DNA from: Rhodospirillaceae bacterium
Lineage (GTDB): Bacteria; Pseudomonadota; Alphaproteobacteria; Rhodospirillales; Rhodospirillaceae
Length of the DNA: 33,031 nucleotides
NCBI GenBank assembly: GCA_029243545.1
Contig: JAQWRV010000016.1
Location: 1-33,031 of the forward strand
Direction of reading: 5' to 3'
Part shown: positions 1-8,089 of the stretch, piece after piece
How the letters are laid out: every line of letters starts with the position of its first letter
Position numbering within the stretch: position 1 is the stretch's first letter
Position numbers and translations under genes: made by a program
The notes under the pieces: generated by a model
Seen by the model: only the letters and a program-made list of their open reading frames with translations
Told to the model about the DNA's origin: nothing
Database searches by the model: none

Positions 1-280
1 TGCGCAGGTCCCCCATGACGACCTCGTAGTCGCTGCCTTCAAGGCGCTCGAAGGATGACGTCGTCCGCGCCAGCACTATCACCCTCTCGCCAGCGTCCGA
101 CAGCTGCTTGACGTGATAGCTGCCCAACTGCCCGGTGCCGCCTAGGACCAGGACACCCTGGTTATCACTGGTGTTGCGCGTTGCGGTGTTGTCGCCGGTA
201 TTCGACGCGCACGCCGAAAGAAAGATGAGGCAAGCGAAAACAGAAAGGGATTTTATGGTTATAATATGTTTCATTCGCAT
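1..280 (-). CDS. Partial lipoprotein with NAD(P)-binding Rossmann fold (NmrA/SDR-like), C-terminus outside window
   Basis: The minus strand is open from an ATG at 280 (second ATG at 274) to the window edge, so only about 93 N-terminal residues are visible. They begin with a basic start, a hydrophobic stretch and a lipobox, LSAC, followed by Ala-Ser, which suggests lipid attachment and sorting to the outer membrane. A low-complexity Asn/Thr linker follows, then a beta strand and the glycine-rich loop GGTGQLG, typical of the dinucleotide-binding site of NmrA or extended SDR proteins. The combination is unusual because NAD(P) is cytosolic. No clear Shine-Dalgarno marks either ATG. The substrate is unknown and the catalytic part is not in the window. 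Confidence 0.72.
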   Translation of the reverse strand, partial: MRMKHIITIKSLSVFACLIFLSACASNTGDNTATRNTSDNQGVLVLGGTGQLGSYHVKQLSDAGERVIVLARTTSSFERLEGSDYEVVMGDLR

Positions 281-341
281 CACGGGGGTGAGTTTGTCCT
301 ATTGGTCTTTTCCACGCAGGCTTAGGATGGGCATTTAATCT

Positions 342-602
342 TCAAAGAGGACCGTTTTTTTCTCTCGAACGAAACCCTCTGGCGTACCTAAAGATCTCTG
401 CTGTGAAGACTACGCCCATTGCTAACAGCATATGGATGATGACAGACGGCCCGAATAGATAGGTTAGGCCACTCCAAACAGAGAATATTGTGGTCCACAT
501 GATTGACAACACTGTCATCAACTGGAAACGCACATACTTTGGCAGCGAGCGAAGCGGGTTGTGTTTCGGATTCATCACAAGATCATAATATTGTTTGATC
601 AT
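342..602 (-). CDS. Small two-helix membrane protein of unknown function
   Basis: This 86-residue protein has a basic N-terminus (IKQYYDLVMNPKHNP), two hydrophobic segments (roughly residues 26-48 and 52-70) and a basic tail with several Arg. I do not recognise the family. Two in-frame ATGs lie at 608 and 602. An AAGGAG box at 609-614 touches the first but stands 6 nt from the second, so 602 is the likely start. The gene is divergent from the DUF393 gene across about 180 bp of AT-rich DNA containing a run of A residues. The membrane location is inferred from hydropathy alone. Confidence 0.6.
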   Translation of the reverse strand: MIKQYYDLVMNPKHNPLRSLPKYVRFQLMTVLSIMWTTIFSVWSGLTYLFGPSVIIHMLLAMGVVFTAEIFRYARGFRSREKNGPL

Positions 603-781
603 TTTCATCTCCTTTTCTCCACTGTTTACGACAGCCGTTCAGTTTTGGATTGGGAAATTAAAAAAAAACAGAATGTTTATGTGCCAGATTAACAGAAAAC
701 ATTTTTCGGCGAACGTTAGCTATGCCGAGCTGATCCAAAGTCAGTTCCTTGCGTATAAATAGCTAACAAATAATTTTGAAA

Positions 782-1177
782 ATGATGACAGAAGCACAAA
801 AGACGACGGTGTATTTTGACGGAGCGTGCCCACTATGTCGGCGTGAAATTTCCTTTTATCGATCGTGCAAAGGCGCGTCCCAAATTGATTGGGTTGATGC
901 ATCCAAAGCTAATGGGGAAAACTTCGGTCCCGACTTGAGCCGTTCGCAAGCGATGGGGAAACTTTATGTCCGGGACAAAAAAAACCGCCTTGTATCAGGG
1001 GGTGAAGCTTTCACAGAAATTTGGCATGAGCTATCGATGTTCAAGCCTCTTGCTTTTGTGTTTCGGCTACCCCTGATGAGATCTTTGCTCGAAGGAGCCT
1101 ACTGCCTCTTCCTCAAGATCAGACCGGCCCTGCATAAAGTTGTCCTACCACCTGACCATGATCCTCGTGTTCCTTAG
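782..1177 (+). CDS. DCC-family (DUF393) thiol-disulfide oxidoreductase-like protein
   Basis: The protein has 131 residues. Near its N-terminus is the signature YFDGACPLC followed by RREISFYR, the DxxCPxC motif that defines the DCC/DUF393 family, which is thought to adopt a thioredoxin-like fold with a CxxC pair. A redox role is a family-level prediction and the substrate is unknown. The open frame could begin at a TTG at 776, but ATGs at 782 and 785 are more likely. No good Shine-Dalgarno is visible. TATAAA at 754-759 could be a -10 element but lacks a convincing -35. The SDR gene begins 33 bp downstream and may be co-transcribed. Confidence 0.85.
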   Translation: MMTEAQKTTVYFDGACPLCRREISFYRSCKGASQIDWVDASKANGENFGPDLSRSQAMGKLYVRDKKNRLVSGGEAFTEIWHELSMFKPLAFVFRLPLMRSLLEGAYCLFLKIRPALHKVVLPPDHDPRVP

Positions 1178-1210
1178 ACTTAAAACGCGGCCACACACTG
1201 CCATATCGCA

Positions 1211-1957
1211 ATGACAGGTCTCCTCACTTTTGGTCCAGGCGCTAAAGCCGCAGTTTTCGGCGCGTCGGGCGGTATTGGAAGCGCATTGGTTGACCTTCTC
1301 AATCGTGACCCCGCTGTTGATACCGTTTTCGCTTTATCTCGCCACAGGCCTGATAACAGTGACGACAGCATCCCATGGATTCCTTTTGATCTGGACTCAG
1401 AAGAGACGCTGCAAACAGCGTCCGACCGCCTCAAAGCAGGCGTCGGTTCATTAAGAATCGTTCTGGTTGCAACTGGAATTCTTCATGATGAACGGGGCGT
1501 TGTGCCGGAAAAAACTATCAAATCCCTGGCAGGTACAGCCATGGATAGATCATTCAAAATTAACGCGACTGGACCAGCACTCATCGCAAAGCACGTTGCC
1601 CCCCTTCTCTCTAAAGACAAGAAATCCATTTTGGTATTCTTATCTGCCCGTGTGGGAAGCATTACAGATAATGGGAAGGGGGGATGGTACTCTTATCGCG
1701 CCTCAAAAGCCGCACTTCACATGATTGTTAAGACATTATCGATTGAACTACGGCGAACCAATCCAAGAGCAATTTGCGTCGCTATCCACCCGGGCACGGT
1801 TCATACCCCTCTATCGCGTCCGTTCGTCGCAGAAAAAGCACGGACAGCCATGCAGCCTCACGATGCTGCGGTATACATCTTGAACGTAATCAATGGGCTG
1901 GAATTGCATCACTCAGGCCGTATTTGGGATTGGCAAAGTAAGGAAGTCGAACCATAA
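1211..1957 (+). CDS. Short-chain dehydrogenase/reductase (SDR family)
   Basis: This is a classical SDR of 248 residues. The cofactor loop GASGGIG is at residues 17-23, and the active-site YRASK places the catalytic Tyr at 162 and Lys at 166, with serines at 145 and 150 upstream as candidate third residues. The PGTVHT stretch after the active site is also typical. The short length and overall pattern resemble the C-factor/CsgA-like SDR group, but the substrate cannot be read from sequence. It follows the DUF393 gene closely on the same strand and ends just before a Sel1-repeat remnant. The ATG at 1211 puts the first beta strand at the expected distance from the N-terminus. Confidence 0.88.
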   Translation: MTGLLTFGPGAKAAVFGASGGIGSALVDLLNRDPAVDTVFALSRHRPDNSDDSIPWIPFDLDSEETLQTASDRLKAGVGSLRIVLVATGILHDERGVVPEKTIKSLAGTAMDRSFKINATGPALIAKHVAPLLSKDKKSILVFLSARVGSITDNGKGGWYSYRASKAALHMIVKTLSIELRRTNPRAICVAIHPGTVHTPLSRPFVAEKARTAMQPHDAAVYILNVINGLELHHSGRIWDWQSKEVEP

Positions 1958-1969
1958 GCCTGCGTTTAA

Positions 1970-2062
1970 TCAGAAACGGATTTCAAACTCGGGTATATGT
2001 ACGCTAATGGACGAGGTGTTCCTGAAAACCATGCGGAGGCGGTGAAGTGGTGGCGCCTCTTA
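1970..2062 (+). pseudogene. Sel1-repeat (TPR-like) gene remnant, one repeat unit
   Basis: A frame that opens after a TAA at 1967-1969 encodes KLGYMYANGRGVPENHAEAV followed by KWW. This matches one Sel1 repeat, whose pattern is LGxxYxxGxGVxxxxxxAxxWW. No further repeat is visible on either side. Upstream is the SDR stop, and downstream the frame runs into the antisense of the VOC gene and loses all Sel1 character. There is no plausible start with a ribosome-binding site. I read it as the leftover of a Sel1-like protein gene whose other repeats were deleted, possibly when the VOC gene arrived or by local rearrangement. Confidence 0.6.
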
Positions 2063-2629
2063 ATCCGGCACCTCCGAACTGGGCACATCGAACTGGGTCA
2101 GATTCACGATGATGCCATCGCTGTCGAAGAACAGGGTTTCGTAGGCCTGGGTGTCCTCCCCGTCCTGCGGGAACAGCACAATGGGCTCCGACACGATGGA
2201 ATAGCCCGCCGCCTTGGCCTTCTCGTAGATGCTGAAAATATCCGAGGTGACAAACACCAAAGCCGCATCACCGGTTTCTATATGAGTGCGGGGCTCCGGC
2301 GCGGGCGGCTGAGTGTCGCCAACGAACTGAAATAGCGCCACATTGGCGAACACAAAATCGCCGGATTGCAGATGCACGACCCGCACCGTCTTACCGTCAA
2401 TGCCGAGAATCTGATCCCACTCTTCGCCTTTGAACGTTTGTTCGAAGCGCACTCTAAGGCCGAGGATATCGCGGTACAGTTTGAGGGACTCATCCACATC
2501 GCGCACAAAGTGAGTGGACCGCATGAGGGGTGTGACAATGAAGCCCTCGGGGATATCTGTTGTTTGGGCGTTGGCGGCAGACGTACTCCAGAGAGAAAGC
2601 AAAAGACAGATAAGCAACACGCGTTTCAT
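2060..2629 (-). CDS. Exported VOC-fold (glyoxalase/bleomycin-resistance-like) protein
   Basis: The 189-residue protein starts with a clear Sec signal peptide (MKRVLLICLLLSLW, then a cleavage site near ANAQ). The rest has VOC-superfamily features: THFVRDVDESLKLYRDILGL forms the first beta-alpha unit, with a second module further on ending in FFDSDGIIVNL. The fold supports metal-dependent dioxygenases, isomerases and binding proteins, so the activity is open. Two ATGs lie at 2635 and 2629. GGAG at 2637-2640 is 1 nt from the first and 7 nt from the second, so 2629 is the likely start. Most VOC proteins are cytosolic, so the signal peptide is notable. Confidence 0.85.
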   Translation of the reverse strand: MKRVLLICLLLSLWSTSAANAQTTDIPEGFIVTPLMRSTHFVRDVDESLKLYRDILGLRVRFEQTFKGEEWDQILGIDGKTVRVVHLQSGDFVFANVALFQFVGDTQPPAPEPRTHIETGDAALVFVTSDIFSIYEKAKAAGYSIVSEPIVLFPQDGEDTQAYETLFFDSDGIIVNLTQFDVPSSEVPD

Positions 2630-2863
2630 GGTCATTCTCCTACTCTAAAAGGCTTCGGTGAAACATTTGGGCTTGGTAAGCTTGTGACATATTAACAAAA
2701 ATGTTCGATGGGTCAGGCATCCAATAGAACACTTGTTTTGATCGTGGTGAGCCCAAGCCATGCTTTAGCGCCGTTTGAGGCACTCTTTTCCCTTCAGTGT
2801 TTGCAAAATGTTTGTAATTGACCTGATGTTCTCGGAATCTTCTTGTTCTATTAATTAGATAAA

Positions 2864-2953
<90 letters not shown>

Positions 2954-2982
2954 GCAAGGCTTTCAGGTCGAAAGAGGCGCGG

Positions 2983-3011
2983 ACCCTACAGGAAGGCTGT
3001 TAGGCCCGCAA
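2983..3011 (-). promoter_or_regulatory. Candidate sigma-70 promoter for tRNA-Ser(CGA)
   Basis: On the minus strand TTGCGG (-35, 3006-3011) and TAGGGT (-10, 2983-2988) are 17 bp apart. CCGCGCC follows the -10, a GC-rich discriminator typical of stable-RNA promoters under stringent control. The mature tRNA begins about 30 nt further on. This is a motif match only. Confidence 0.45.
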
Positions 3012-3087
3012 TCAGGCGAAATCGCTTTTTCTGGCCCTTTTTTTGGCTCAATTCTCTCCAAAAACCGCCGATTCCGGGCCAAAACCG

Positions 3088-3115
3088 TTGACTCATAGAT
3101 TTGGGTGCGTATATT
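3088..3115 (+). promoter_or_regulatory. Candidate sigma-70 promoter for rplU-rpmA
   Basis: TTGACT at 3088-3093 and TATATT at 3110-3115 are separated by 16 bp, and no competing gene lies between tRNA-Ser and rplU. Transcription would start near 3122, giving a leader of about 50 nt. That leader contains a short hairpin, AGCGG/CCGCT, ahead of the GGAAGG ribosome-binding site. Confidence 0.55.
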
Positions 3116-3170
3116 CCCGCCAATTCGAGCGGGCTATGAACCGCTGTCTTCGTTTATCGGAAGGTAGATC

Positions 3171-3548
3171 ATGTACGCAGTCATAAAGACAGGCGGCAAA
3201 CAGTACCGCGTCGCACAGGATGACGTCATCACAGTTGAGCGTCTCGCTGGTGATGCTGGTGCAGATGTTACCTTTGATGAAGTGCTCATGGTTGGTGACA
3301 AGGCTGGTTTGCCTACTGTCGAAGGCGCCAGTGTCACGGGCAAGATTGTTGAGCAGACGCGAGGCGATAAAATTATCGTCTTCAAGAAGAAGCGCCGTAA
3401 AGATTATAAGCGTACCGCTGGTCACCGTCAGGATTTGACGGTTGTGCAGATCACGGATATCGCTGCGGCAGCCAAGAAGAAGGCTGCAGCTAAAAAGGCG
3501 CCCGTCGAAAAAGCTGATGAAGCAGCAGCTAGCGAAGATAGTAAGTAG
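3171..3548 (+). CDS. rplU: 50S ribosomal protein L21
   Basis: L21 is a large-subunit protein that binds 23S rRNA. The start [14 protein letters not shown] is the family hallmark, and the conserved core [18 protein letters not shown] follows at about residues 76-93. The protein has 125 residues against about 103 in E. coli. The extra length is a C-terminal tail rich in Lys, Ala and acidic residues, common in alphaproteobacteria. GGAAGG lies a few bases before the ATG. rpmA follows after 10 nt, the usual rplU-rpmA operon. Confidence 0.98.
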   Translation: MYAVIKTGGKQYRVAQDDVITVERLAGDAGADVTFDEVLMVGDKAGLPTVEGASVTGKIVEQTRGDKIIVFKKKRRKDYKRTAGHRQDLTVVQITDIAAAAKKKAAAKKAPVEKADEAAASEDSK

Positions 3549-3558
3549 GGGTTAGACA

Positions 3559-3816
3559 ATGGCGCATAAAAAATCAGGTGGCAGTTCACGCAACGGGCGT
3601 GATTCAGCTGGTAAACGCCTCGGCATTAAGCGCTTCGGCGGTGAAGCGGTGACTGCGGGCAATATTATCGTGCGTCAATGTGGCACCAAATGGCACCCTG
3701 GAGATAACGTTGGTCTCGGGCGCGATTTCACTATATTCGCACTGTCAGATGGCAAGGTGAGTTTTAAGAAGGGTGCCAAGGGGCGCACTTTTGTTTCTGT
3801 CGACCCGGCGAGCTGA
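3559..3816 (+). CDS. rpmA: 50S ribosomal protein L27
   Basis: L27 places its N-terminal tail near the peptidyl-transferase centre. The 85-residue protein starts [16 protein letters not shown] and continues [11 protein letters not shown], both diagnostic, and it lacks the cleavable N-terminal extension found in Firmicutes. In the normally conserved RQRGTKF/W segment the middle Arg is Cys here ([11 protein letters not shown], Cys41). The gene sits 10 nt behind rplU, and a strong intrinsic terminator begins 44 nt after its stop, so rplU-rpmA looks like a complete transcription unit. Confidence 0.98.
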   Translation: MAHKKSGGSSRNGRDSAGKRLGIKRFGGEAVTAGNIIVRQCGTKWHPGDNVGLGRDFTIFALSDGKVSFKKGAKGRTFVSVDPAS

Positions 3817-3859
3817 CGTTCCGATCTGAGGCGTTCCGTCACCGACCAAAGTTAAGCGA

Positions 3860-3886
3860 GGGGAATGGACGTCCATTCCCCTTTTT
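3860..3886 (+). terminator. Intrinsic terminator after rpmA
   Basis: A perfect 22-bp palindrome, GGGGAATGGAC/GTCCATTCCCC, gives a 9-bp stem with an ACGT loop and is followed directly by TTTTTCTTT. This is a textbook Rho-independent terminator. It lies only about 30 nt before the obgE start. Confidence 0.92.
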
Positions 3887-3916
3887 CTTTGGTTGCAGAC
3901 CAGCGGCAAAACGACG

Positions 3917-4969
3917 ATGAAATTTCTCGATCAAGCAAAGATTTTTGTACGAAGTGGCAACGGTGGCAACGGGTGCGTTGCCTTTCGCCGGGAGAAGAAC
4001 ATCGAGTTCGGTGGCCCTAATGGGGGTGACGGCGGTCGTGGTGGCGATGTCGCCTTCTATACGGACCCTGGGCTGAATACGCTCATCGATTTTCGGTACC
4101 GCCAGCATTTCAAAGCGCCAACAGGTGAGGCTGGTCAGGGTAGTGACCGATCAGGGAAAAGCGGTGCAGGCCTCAGGATTGCCGTGCCCATTGGAACTGA
4201 GATCTTGGCGGAAGATCGTGAAACCGTATTAGCAGATCTCACCGAGGCGGAAACGGAGCTTGTCTTTCTGGCTGGTGGGAACGGTGGGTGGGGCAACGCG
4301 CGCTTTAAGAGTGCCACCAATCGCGCGCCGCGCAATGCGAACCCTGGTCACCCAGGCGAGGAACGATGGGTCTGGCTTCGGCTTAAATTGCTGGCGGATA
4401 TCGGGCTCGTTGGTCTTCCGAACGCGGGTAAATCAACATTTCTAGCCAGCGTGACCCGGGCGCGGCCCAAAATTGCCGACTATCCATTTACAACTCTTCA
4501 CCCGAACCTTGGCGTGGCTTCGCTTGACGGGCGGGAAGTGGTCATTGCTGATATTCCCGGCTTGATAGAAGGCGCGCATACGGGCGTCGGTCTGGGCACC
4601 CGGTTTCTGGGGCACATAGAAAGATGTGGTGTGCTATTGCATCTCGTCGATGGAACCGATGGAAACCTTGTCCAATCCTATCGCACTGTGCGGCATGAAT
4701 TGGCAGAGTACGGTGCCGGACTAGACAATAAGGTCGAGATCGTTGCTTTAAACAAATGCGATGCCATGACAAACACAGATATCGAAGACCGAAAGAAAGC
4801 ACTCTTATCAGAAGGCATTGATTGCGTTTATGAGCTTTCCGGTGTTTCCGGTCATGGGCGGCCCCAGCTGTTGCGCGCGTTATTTGAGACTATACCCTTG
4901 AAAACCAGCTCCAAAAAAAGTGAAGCCTCCGACGAGGTTAAACTGGAAAGCGCGACATGGATTCCCTGA
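3917..4969 (+). CDS. obgE: Obg-family GTPase ObgE/CgtA
   Basis: This GTPase acts in late 50S assembly and links growth to (p)ppGpp. The glycine-rich Obg fold fills residues 1-158 ([19 protein letters not shown]). The G domain follows: GLPNAGKST (G1, about residue 166), [16 protein letters not shown] (G3) and NKCD (G4). The length of 350 is normal. The frame opens at a TTG at 3893, but the family start MKFLDQ is the ATG at 3917. There is no strong Shine-Dalgarno, and the terminator stem is close upstream. The end overlaps proB by 13 nt, implying coupled translation. Confidence 0.97.
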   Translation: MKFLDQAKIFVRSGNGGNGCVAFRREKNIEFGGPNGGDGGRGGDVAFYTDPGLNTLIDFRYRQHFKAPTGEAGQGSDRSGKSGAGLRIAVPIGTEILAEDRETVLADLTEAETELVFLAGGNGGWGNARFKSATNRAPRNANPGHPGEERWVWLRLKLLADIGLVGLPNAGKSTFLASVTRARPKIADYPFTTLHPNLGVASLDGREVVIADIPGLIEGAHTGVGLGTRFLGHIERCGVLLHLVDGTDGNLVQSYRTVRHELAEYGAGLDNKVEIVALNKCDAMTNTDIEDRKKALLSEGIDCVYELSGVSGHGRPQLLRALFETIPLKTSSKKSEASDEVKLESATWIP

Positions 4970-6087
4970 AGTCATTTGACATTGCTCAGGCTAGCCGGGT
5001 CGTCGTGAAGATCGGCTCTGTTTTGCTGGTCGATGGCGATACTGGCGATTTGCATCGCCGCTGGCTCGATGCTGTTTGCGACGACATCGCGGCCATGCGG
5101 AAAAATGGTCAGGATATTGTTATCGTTACGTCCGGCGCTATTGCCATCGGGCGGCAACCGCTCGGACTAAGCGATGGAAGCATGCGGCTTGAAGAAAAAC
5201 AGGCTGCCGCAGCGGCTGGGCAAATGCGTCTCAGTCAGGCCTACCAAGAATCTTTTACGCGTCACGGGCTTGCTGTCGCGCAGGTGCTTCTGACCGTCGA
5301 TGACACCGAAGATCGGAGACGTTTTCTTAATGCGCGTACGACGTTGGATACTCTACTGCGGTTAGGTGCCGTGCCTTTAATCAATGAAAACGATACTGTC
5401 GCAACGCAAGAGATCCGGTTTGGTGACAACGACCGGCTTGCGGCGCGTGTAGCAGCAATGATCAGCGCGGATGCCTGCATCCTCTTGTCTGACGTCGATG
5501 GGCTTTATTCCAGTGATCCAGCCCAGAATCTAGGCGCGCAGCACATCGCGGTTGTTGATAAAATTGACGACGAAATCCGCGGTATGGCAGGAGCAGCGCG
5601 ACCGGGATACGGCACCGGCGGGATGGTTACGAAGTTGCAGGCTGCAGAGATATGTACTGATGCCGGCTGCCACATGGCAATCGCGCTGGGTTCGGTTTCT
5701 AATCCGCTTAGTGCCCTACAAGGTGGTAAGCCGTGCACTTGGTTTGTAAGCTCCGCCGAACCTAAAGCGGCGCGTAAAAAGTGGATCGGCGGTACGCTTG
5801 AACCGTCGGGCCGCATGGTCATTGATGATGGTGCCGTTGACGCCTTAAACAAAGGCAAAAGTCTTTTGCCTGCCGGCGTGGTTGCTGTCGAAGGCAATTT
5901 TCAGCGTGGAGATACCGTCGCCATCACAAATCGCGCTGGGCACCAACTGGGAAAGGGCCTGAGCGCTTTTGGGTCTGCTGACGCAAAGCAGGTTATGGGA
6001 AAGCGATCGTCTGAAATAGAAGGCATTCTCGGTTATAAAGGGCGTTCAGAAATCATTCACCGCGATGATCTAGTACTTATCACTTAG
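4957..6087 (+). CDS. proB: Glutamate 5-kinase
   Basis: ProB phosphorylates L-glutamate with ATP, the first and feedback-controlled step of proline synthesis. The amino-acid kinase domain shows [26 protein letters not shown] and [12 protein letters not shown], followed by LLSDVDGLY and [14 protein letters not shown]-terminal PUA domain follows from about residue 280 ([16 protein letters not shown]). The 376-residue length is normal for the two-domain form. The start lies 13 nt inside the end of obgE, and proA follows after a 58-nt gap. Confidence 0.97.
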   Translation: MDSLKSFDIAQASRVVVKIGSVLLVDGDTGDLHRRWLDAVCDDIAAMRKNGQDIVIVTSGAIAIGRQPLGLSDGSMRLEEKQAAAAAGQMRLSQAYQESFTRHGLAVAQVLLTVDDTEDRRRFLNARTTLDTLLRLGAVPLINENDTVATQEIRFGDNDRLAARVAAMISADACILLSDVDGLYSSDPAQNLGAQHIAVVDKIDDEIRGMAGAARPGYGTGGMVTKLQAAEICTDAGCHMAIALGSVSNPLSALQGGKPCTWFVSSAEPKAARKKWIGGTLEPSGRMVIDDGAVDALNKGKSLLPAGVVAVEGNFQRGDTVAITNRAGHQLGKGLSAFGSADAKQVMGKRSSEIEGILGYKGRSEIIHRDDLVLIT

Positions 6088-6145
6088 GTGGCCAAAATAT
6101 TTTTTGCTGGGTTCTAGGGTGTTCCTGGCTTTCAGGAGGCAAGAC

Positions 6146-7441
6146 ATGGGCGGCGCGATTCAGACATCAAGTGACGCTGACAATCGATCCATTGATGACA
6201 TTATGGAAGACGTTGGCCGTGATGCAGTTTCTGCGTCGCGCATTTTGGCGAATGCAAACACAGCAGCAAAAAATACGGCCTTGAAAGCCGCCGCCGTGGC
6301 GTTGCGCGCAGGTTGTAAGCATCTTCTGGCTGAAAACAAAATTGACATGGATGGTGGCCGGGAAAAGGGGCTGACCAGCGCGTTGATGGATCGTTTGGAG
6401 CTGACCGCTGCGAGAATTGAAGCGATGGCCAAGGGCCTCGAAGACATTGCTGCGCTGGATGATCCGGTGGGCGCAACTATGGCATCCTGGGATCGTCCCA
6501 ACGGCCTTAACATTGAACGTGTGCGTACACCCTTGGGCGTTATCGGCGTTATCTATGAGTCGCGCCCCAATGTCACAGCGGATGCCGGAGCGCTGTGCTT
6601 AAAAGCTGGCAACGCATGTATCTTGCGTGGAGGCTCTGAAAGTTTTCACAGTTCCAGCGCTATTTTGAACTGCCTCCACAAAGGGCTGGTTGAGGCGGGA
6701 TTGCCGGCTTCATGTATTCAGATGGTGCATACAACGGATCGTGCCGCTGTCGGAAAAATGCTTACCATGACAGATTATATAGACGTCATTGTTCCCCGCG
6801 GTGGCCAATCGTTGACTGAGCGGGTTATGCGAGAAAGTCGCGTCCCTACATTTCAGCATCTTGTTGGTCTTTGCCATACCTACATTCATGCTGCCGCTGA
6901 TCCAGAAAAAGCGAGACGCATTGCACTGAATGCGAAGATGCGCCGGGTTGGCATTTGTGGCGCGATGGAAACGCTTCTTGTTGATCGCGCGGTCGCTACT
7001 CAGGTTCTTCCCCCTATACTCAGCGACCTTTTAGCAGCCGGTTGTGAGGTGCGGGGTGATGAGTCTGTCCAAGCTCTTAACAGCAAGGTTGTGGCGGCGG
7101 ATAAGTCTGACTGGGCTACGGAATACTTGGATGCAATCGTTTCAGTAAAGGTCGCCGACGATATTGATGACGCGATCAATCATATCAATACCTATGGATC
7201 AGAACACACAGACGCGATCGTTACGGAAGACCAAGAGGCCGCCGAGGCCTTTATGAACAGCTTGTCCAGCGCAATTGTAATGCACAATGCGTCGACTCAA
7301 TATGCAGATGGCGGCGAGTTCGGCATGGGCGCAGAAATTGGTATTGCGACCGGCAAAATGCATGCGCGCGGGCCTGTTGGAGTCGAGCAATTGACGACCT
7401 TCAAATACAAAGTGCGAAGCGACGGCGCGATCCGTCCATAG
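6146..7441 (+). CDS. proA: Gamma-glutamyl phosphate reductase (glutamate-5-semialdehyde dehydrogenase)
   Basis: ProA reduces glutamyl 5-phosphate with NADPH to glutamate semialdehyde, the second step of proline synthesis. [20 protein letters not shown] and the catalytic-cysteine region [16 protein letters not shown] are clear, as is the C-terminal [13 protein letters not shown]. The frame reaches back to a TTG at 6104, but AGGAGG at 6136-6141 followed by ATG at 6146 marks the start, giving 431 residues, the usual length. It lies between proB and nadD on the same strand. Confidence 0.96.
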   Translation: MGGAIQTSSDADNRSIDDIMEDVGRDAVSASRILANANTAAKNTALKAAAVALRAGCKHLLAENKIDMDGGREKGLTSALMDRLELTAARIEAMAKGLEDIAALDDPVGATMASWDRPNGLNIERVRTPLGVIGVIYESRPNVTADAGALCLKAGNACILRGGSESFHSSSAILNCLHKGLVEAGLPASCIQMVHTTDRAAVGKMLTMTDYIDVIVPRGGQSLTERVMRESRVPTFQHLVGLCHTYIHAAADPEKARRIALNAKMRRVGICGAMETLLVDRAVATQVLPPILSDLLAAGCEVRGDESVQALNSKVVAADKSDWATEYLDAIVSVKVADDIDDAINHINTYGSEHTDAIVTEDQEAAEAFMNSLSSAIVMHNASTQYADGGEFGMGAEIGIATGKMHARGPVGVEQLTTFKYKVRSDGAIRP

Positions 7442-7455
7442 GGCAAGGTAAGAAC

Positions 7456-8055
7456 GTGTTCAAACCTTCACATTGGGGTGACCGCCGCCGTATGCGGATT
7501 GGTCTTCTGGGCGGCTCCTTTAACCCCGCACACGAAGGTCATCTTCACATCAGTGCGGAGGCGTGCAAACGATTAGGGTTGGATCAGGTATGGTGGCTTG
7601 TGAGCCCTCAGAATCCCCTAAAAGAAAACCATGAGGTTTCTCTAACTTCGAGAGTCAGCCAGGCCCATGCTATCGCAAAGTCGCCGTGGCTTCAGGTTGT
7701 CAGCCTGGAGAACGACTTTGGAACCGTGCGCACGTGGCAGACTTTGGAAATACTCAAGACACGGTTTCCGAACACCCGATTTGTTTGGTTAATGGGCGCG
7801 GATAACCTTGTCCAAATCCCGAATTGGGCACGCTGGCCCAAAATCTTTAAAGCGGTTCACGTTGCAGTTTTTGATCGATCTTCGTATTCTCATAAGGCGT
7901 TATTCGGAAAGGCTGCGCGGCGATTTTCCAGGCAGCGCCTCAAAGCATCACATGTAAAGGCTTTGTGGACAAAAAAAACATCCAAGTGGGTGTATCTTGC
8001 GTTTAAGCGGCACGCCACGTCGTCAACCAAGATTCGGCGTTCCGGTAAAGTGTAA
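7456..8055 (+). CDS. nadD: Nicotinate-nucleotide adenylyltransferase
   Basis: NadD transfers AMP to nicotinate mononucleotide to make deamido-NAD. The nucleotidyltransferase signature GGSFNPAHEGH (residues 19-29, with the HxGH motif) and the C-terminal SSTKIR motif are present. The length is 199. The start is GTG at 7456 with AAGGT about 7 nt upstream. An internal ATG at 7492 is an alternative that would still keep the motif. The gene is 14 nt from proA and precedes rsfS, the common nadD-rsfS order. Confidence 0.95.
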   Translation: MFKPSHWGDRRRMRIGLLGGSFNPAHEGHLHISAEACKRLGLDQVWWLVSPQNPLKENHEVSLTSRVSQAHAIAKSPWLQVVSLENDFGTVRTWQTLEILKTRFPNTRFVWLMGADNLVQIPNWARWPKIFKAVHVAVFDRSSYSHKALFGKAARRFSRQRLKASHVKALWTKKTSKWVYLAFKRHATSSTKIRRSGKV

Positions 8056-8075
8056 CTACTTTGCCGACAGCCATT

Positions 8076-8083
8076 AGAAGGAG
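8076..8083 (+). promoter_or_regulatory. Ribosome-binding site pointing to an ATT start for rsfS
   Basis: AGAAGGAG is the strongest Shine-Dalgarno in the nadD-rsfS gap. Six nucleotides downstream is ATT at 8090, in frame with rsfS, and no ATG, GTG or TTG lies in frame between it and the ATG at 8126. The GGAG before that ATG is only 3 nt away, too close to be a good site. Confidence 0.6.
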
Positions 8084-8089
8084 TTAATC

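Noticed and set aside
3839-4108. Minus-strand frame across the rpmA terminator and obgE start
   Set aside because: It crosses a clear terminator and conserved obgE sequence, with no independent coding evidence.
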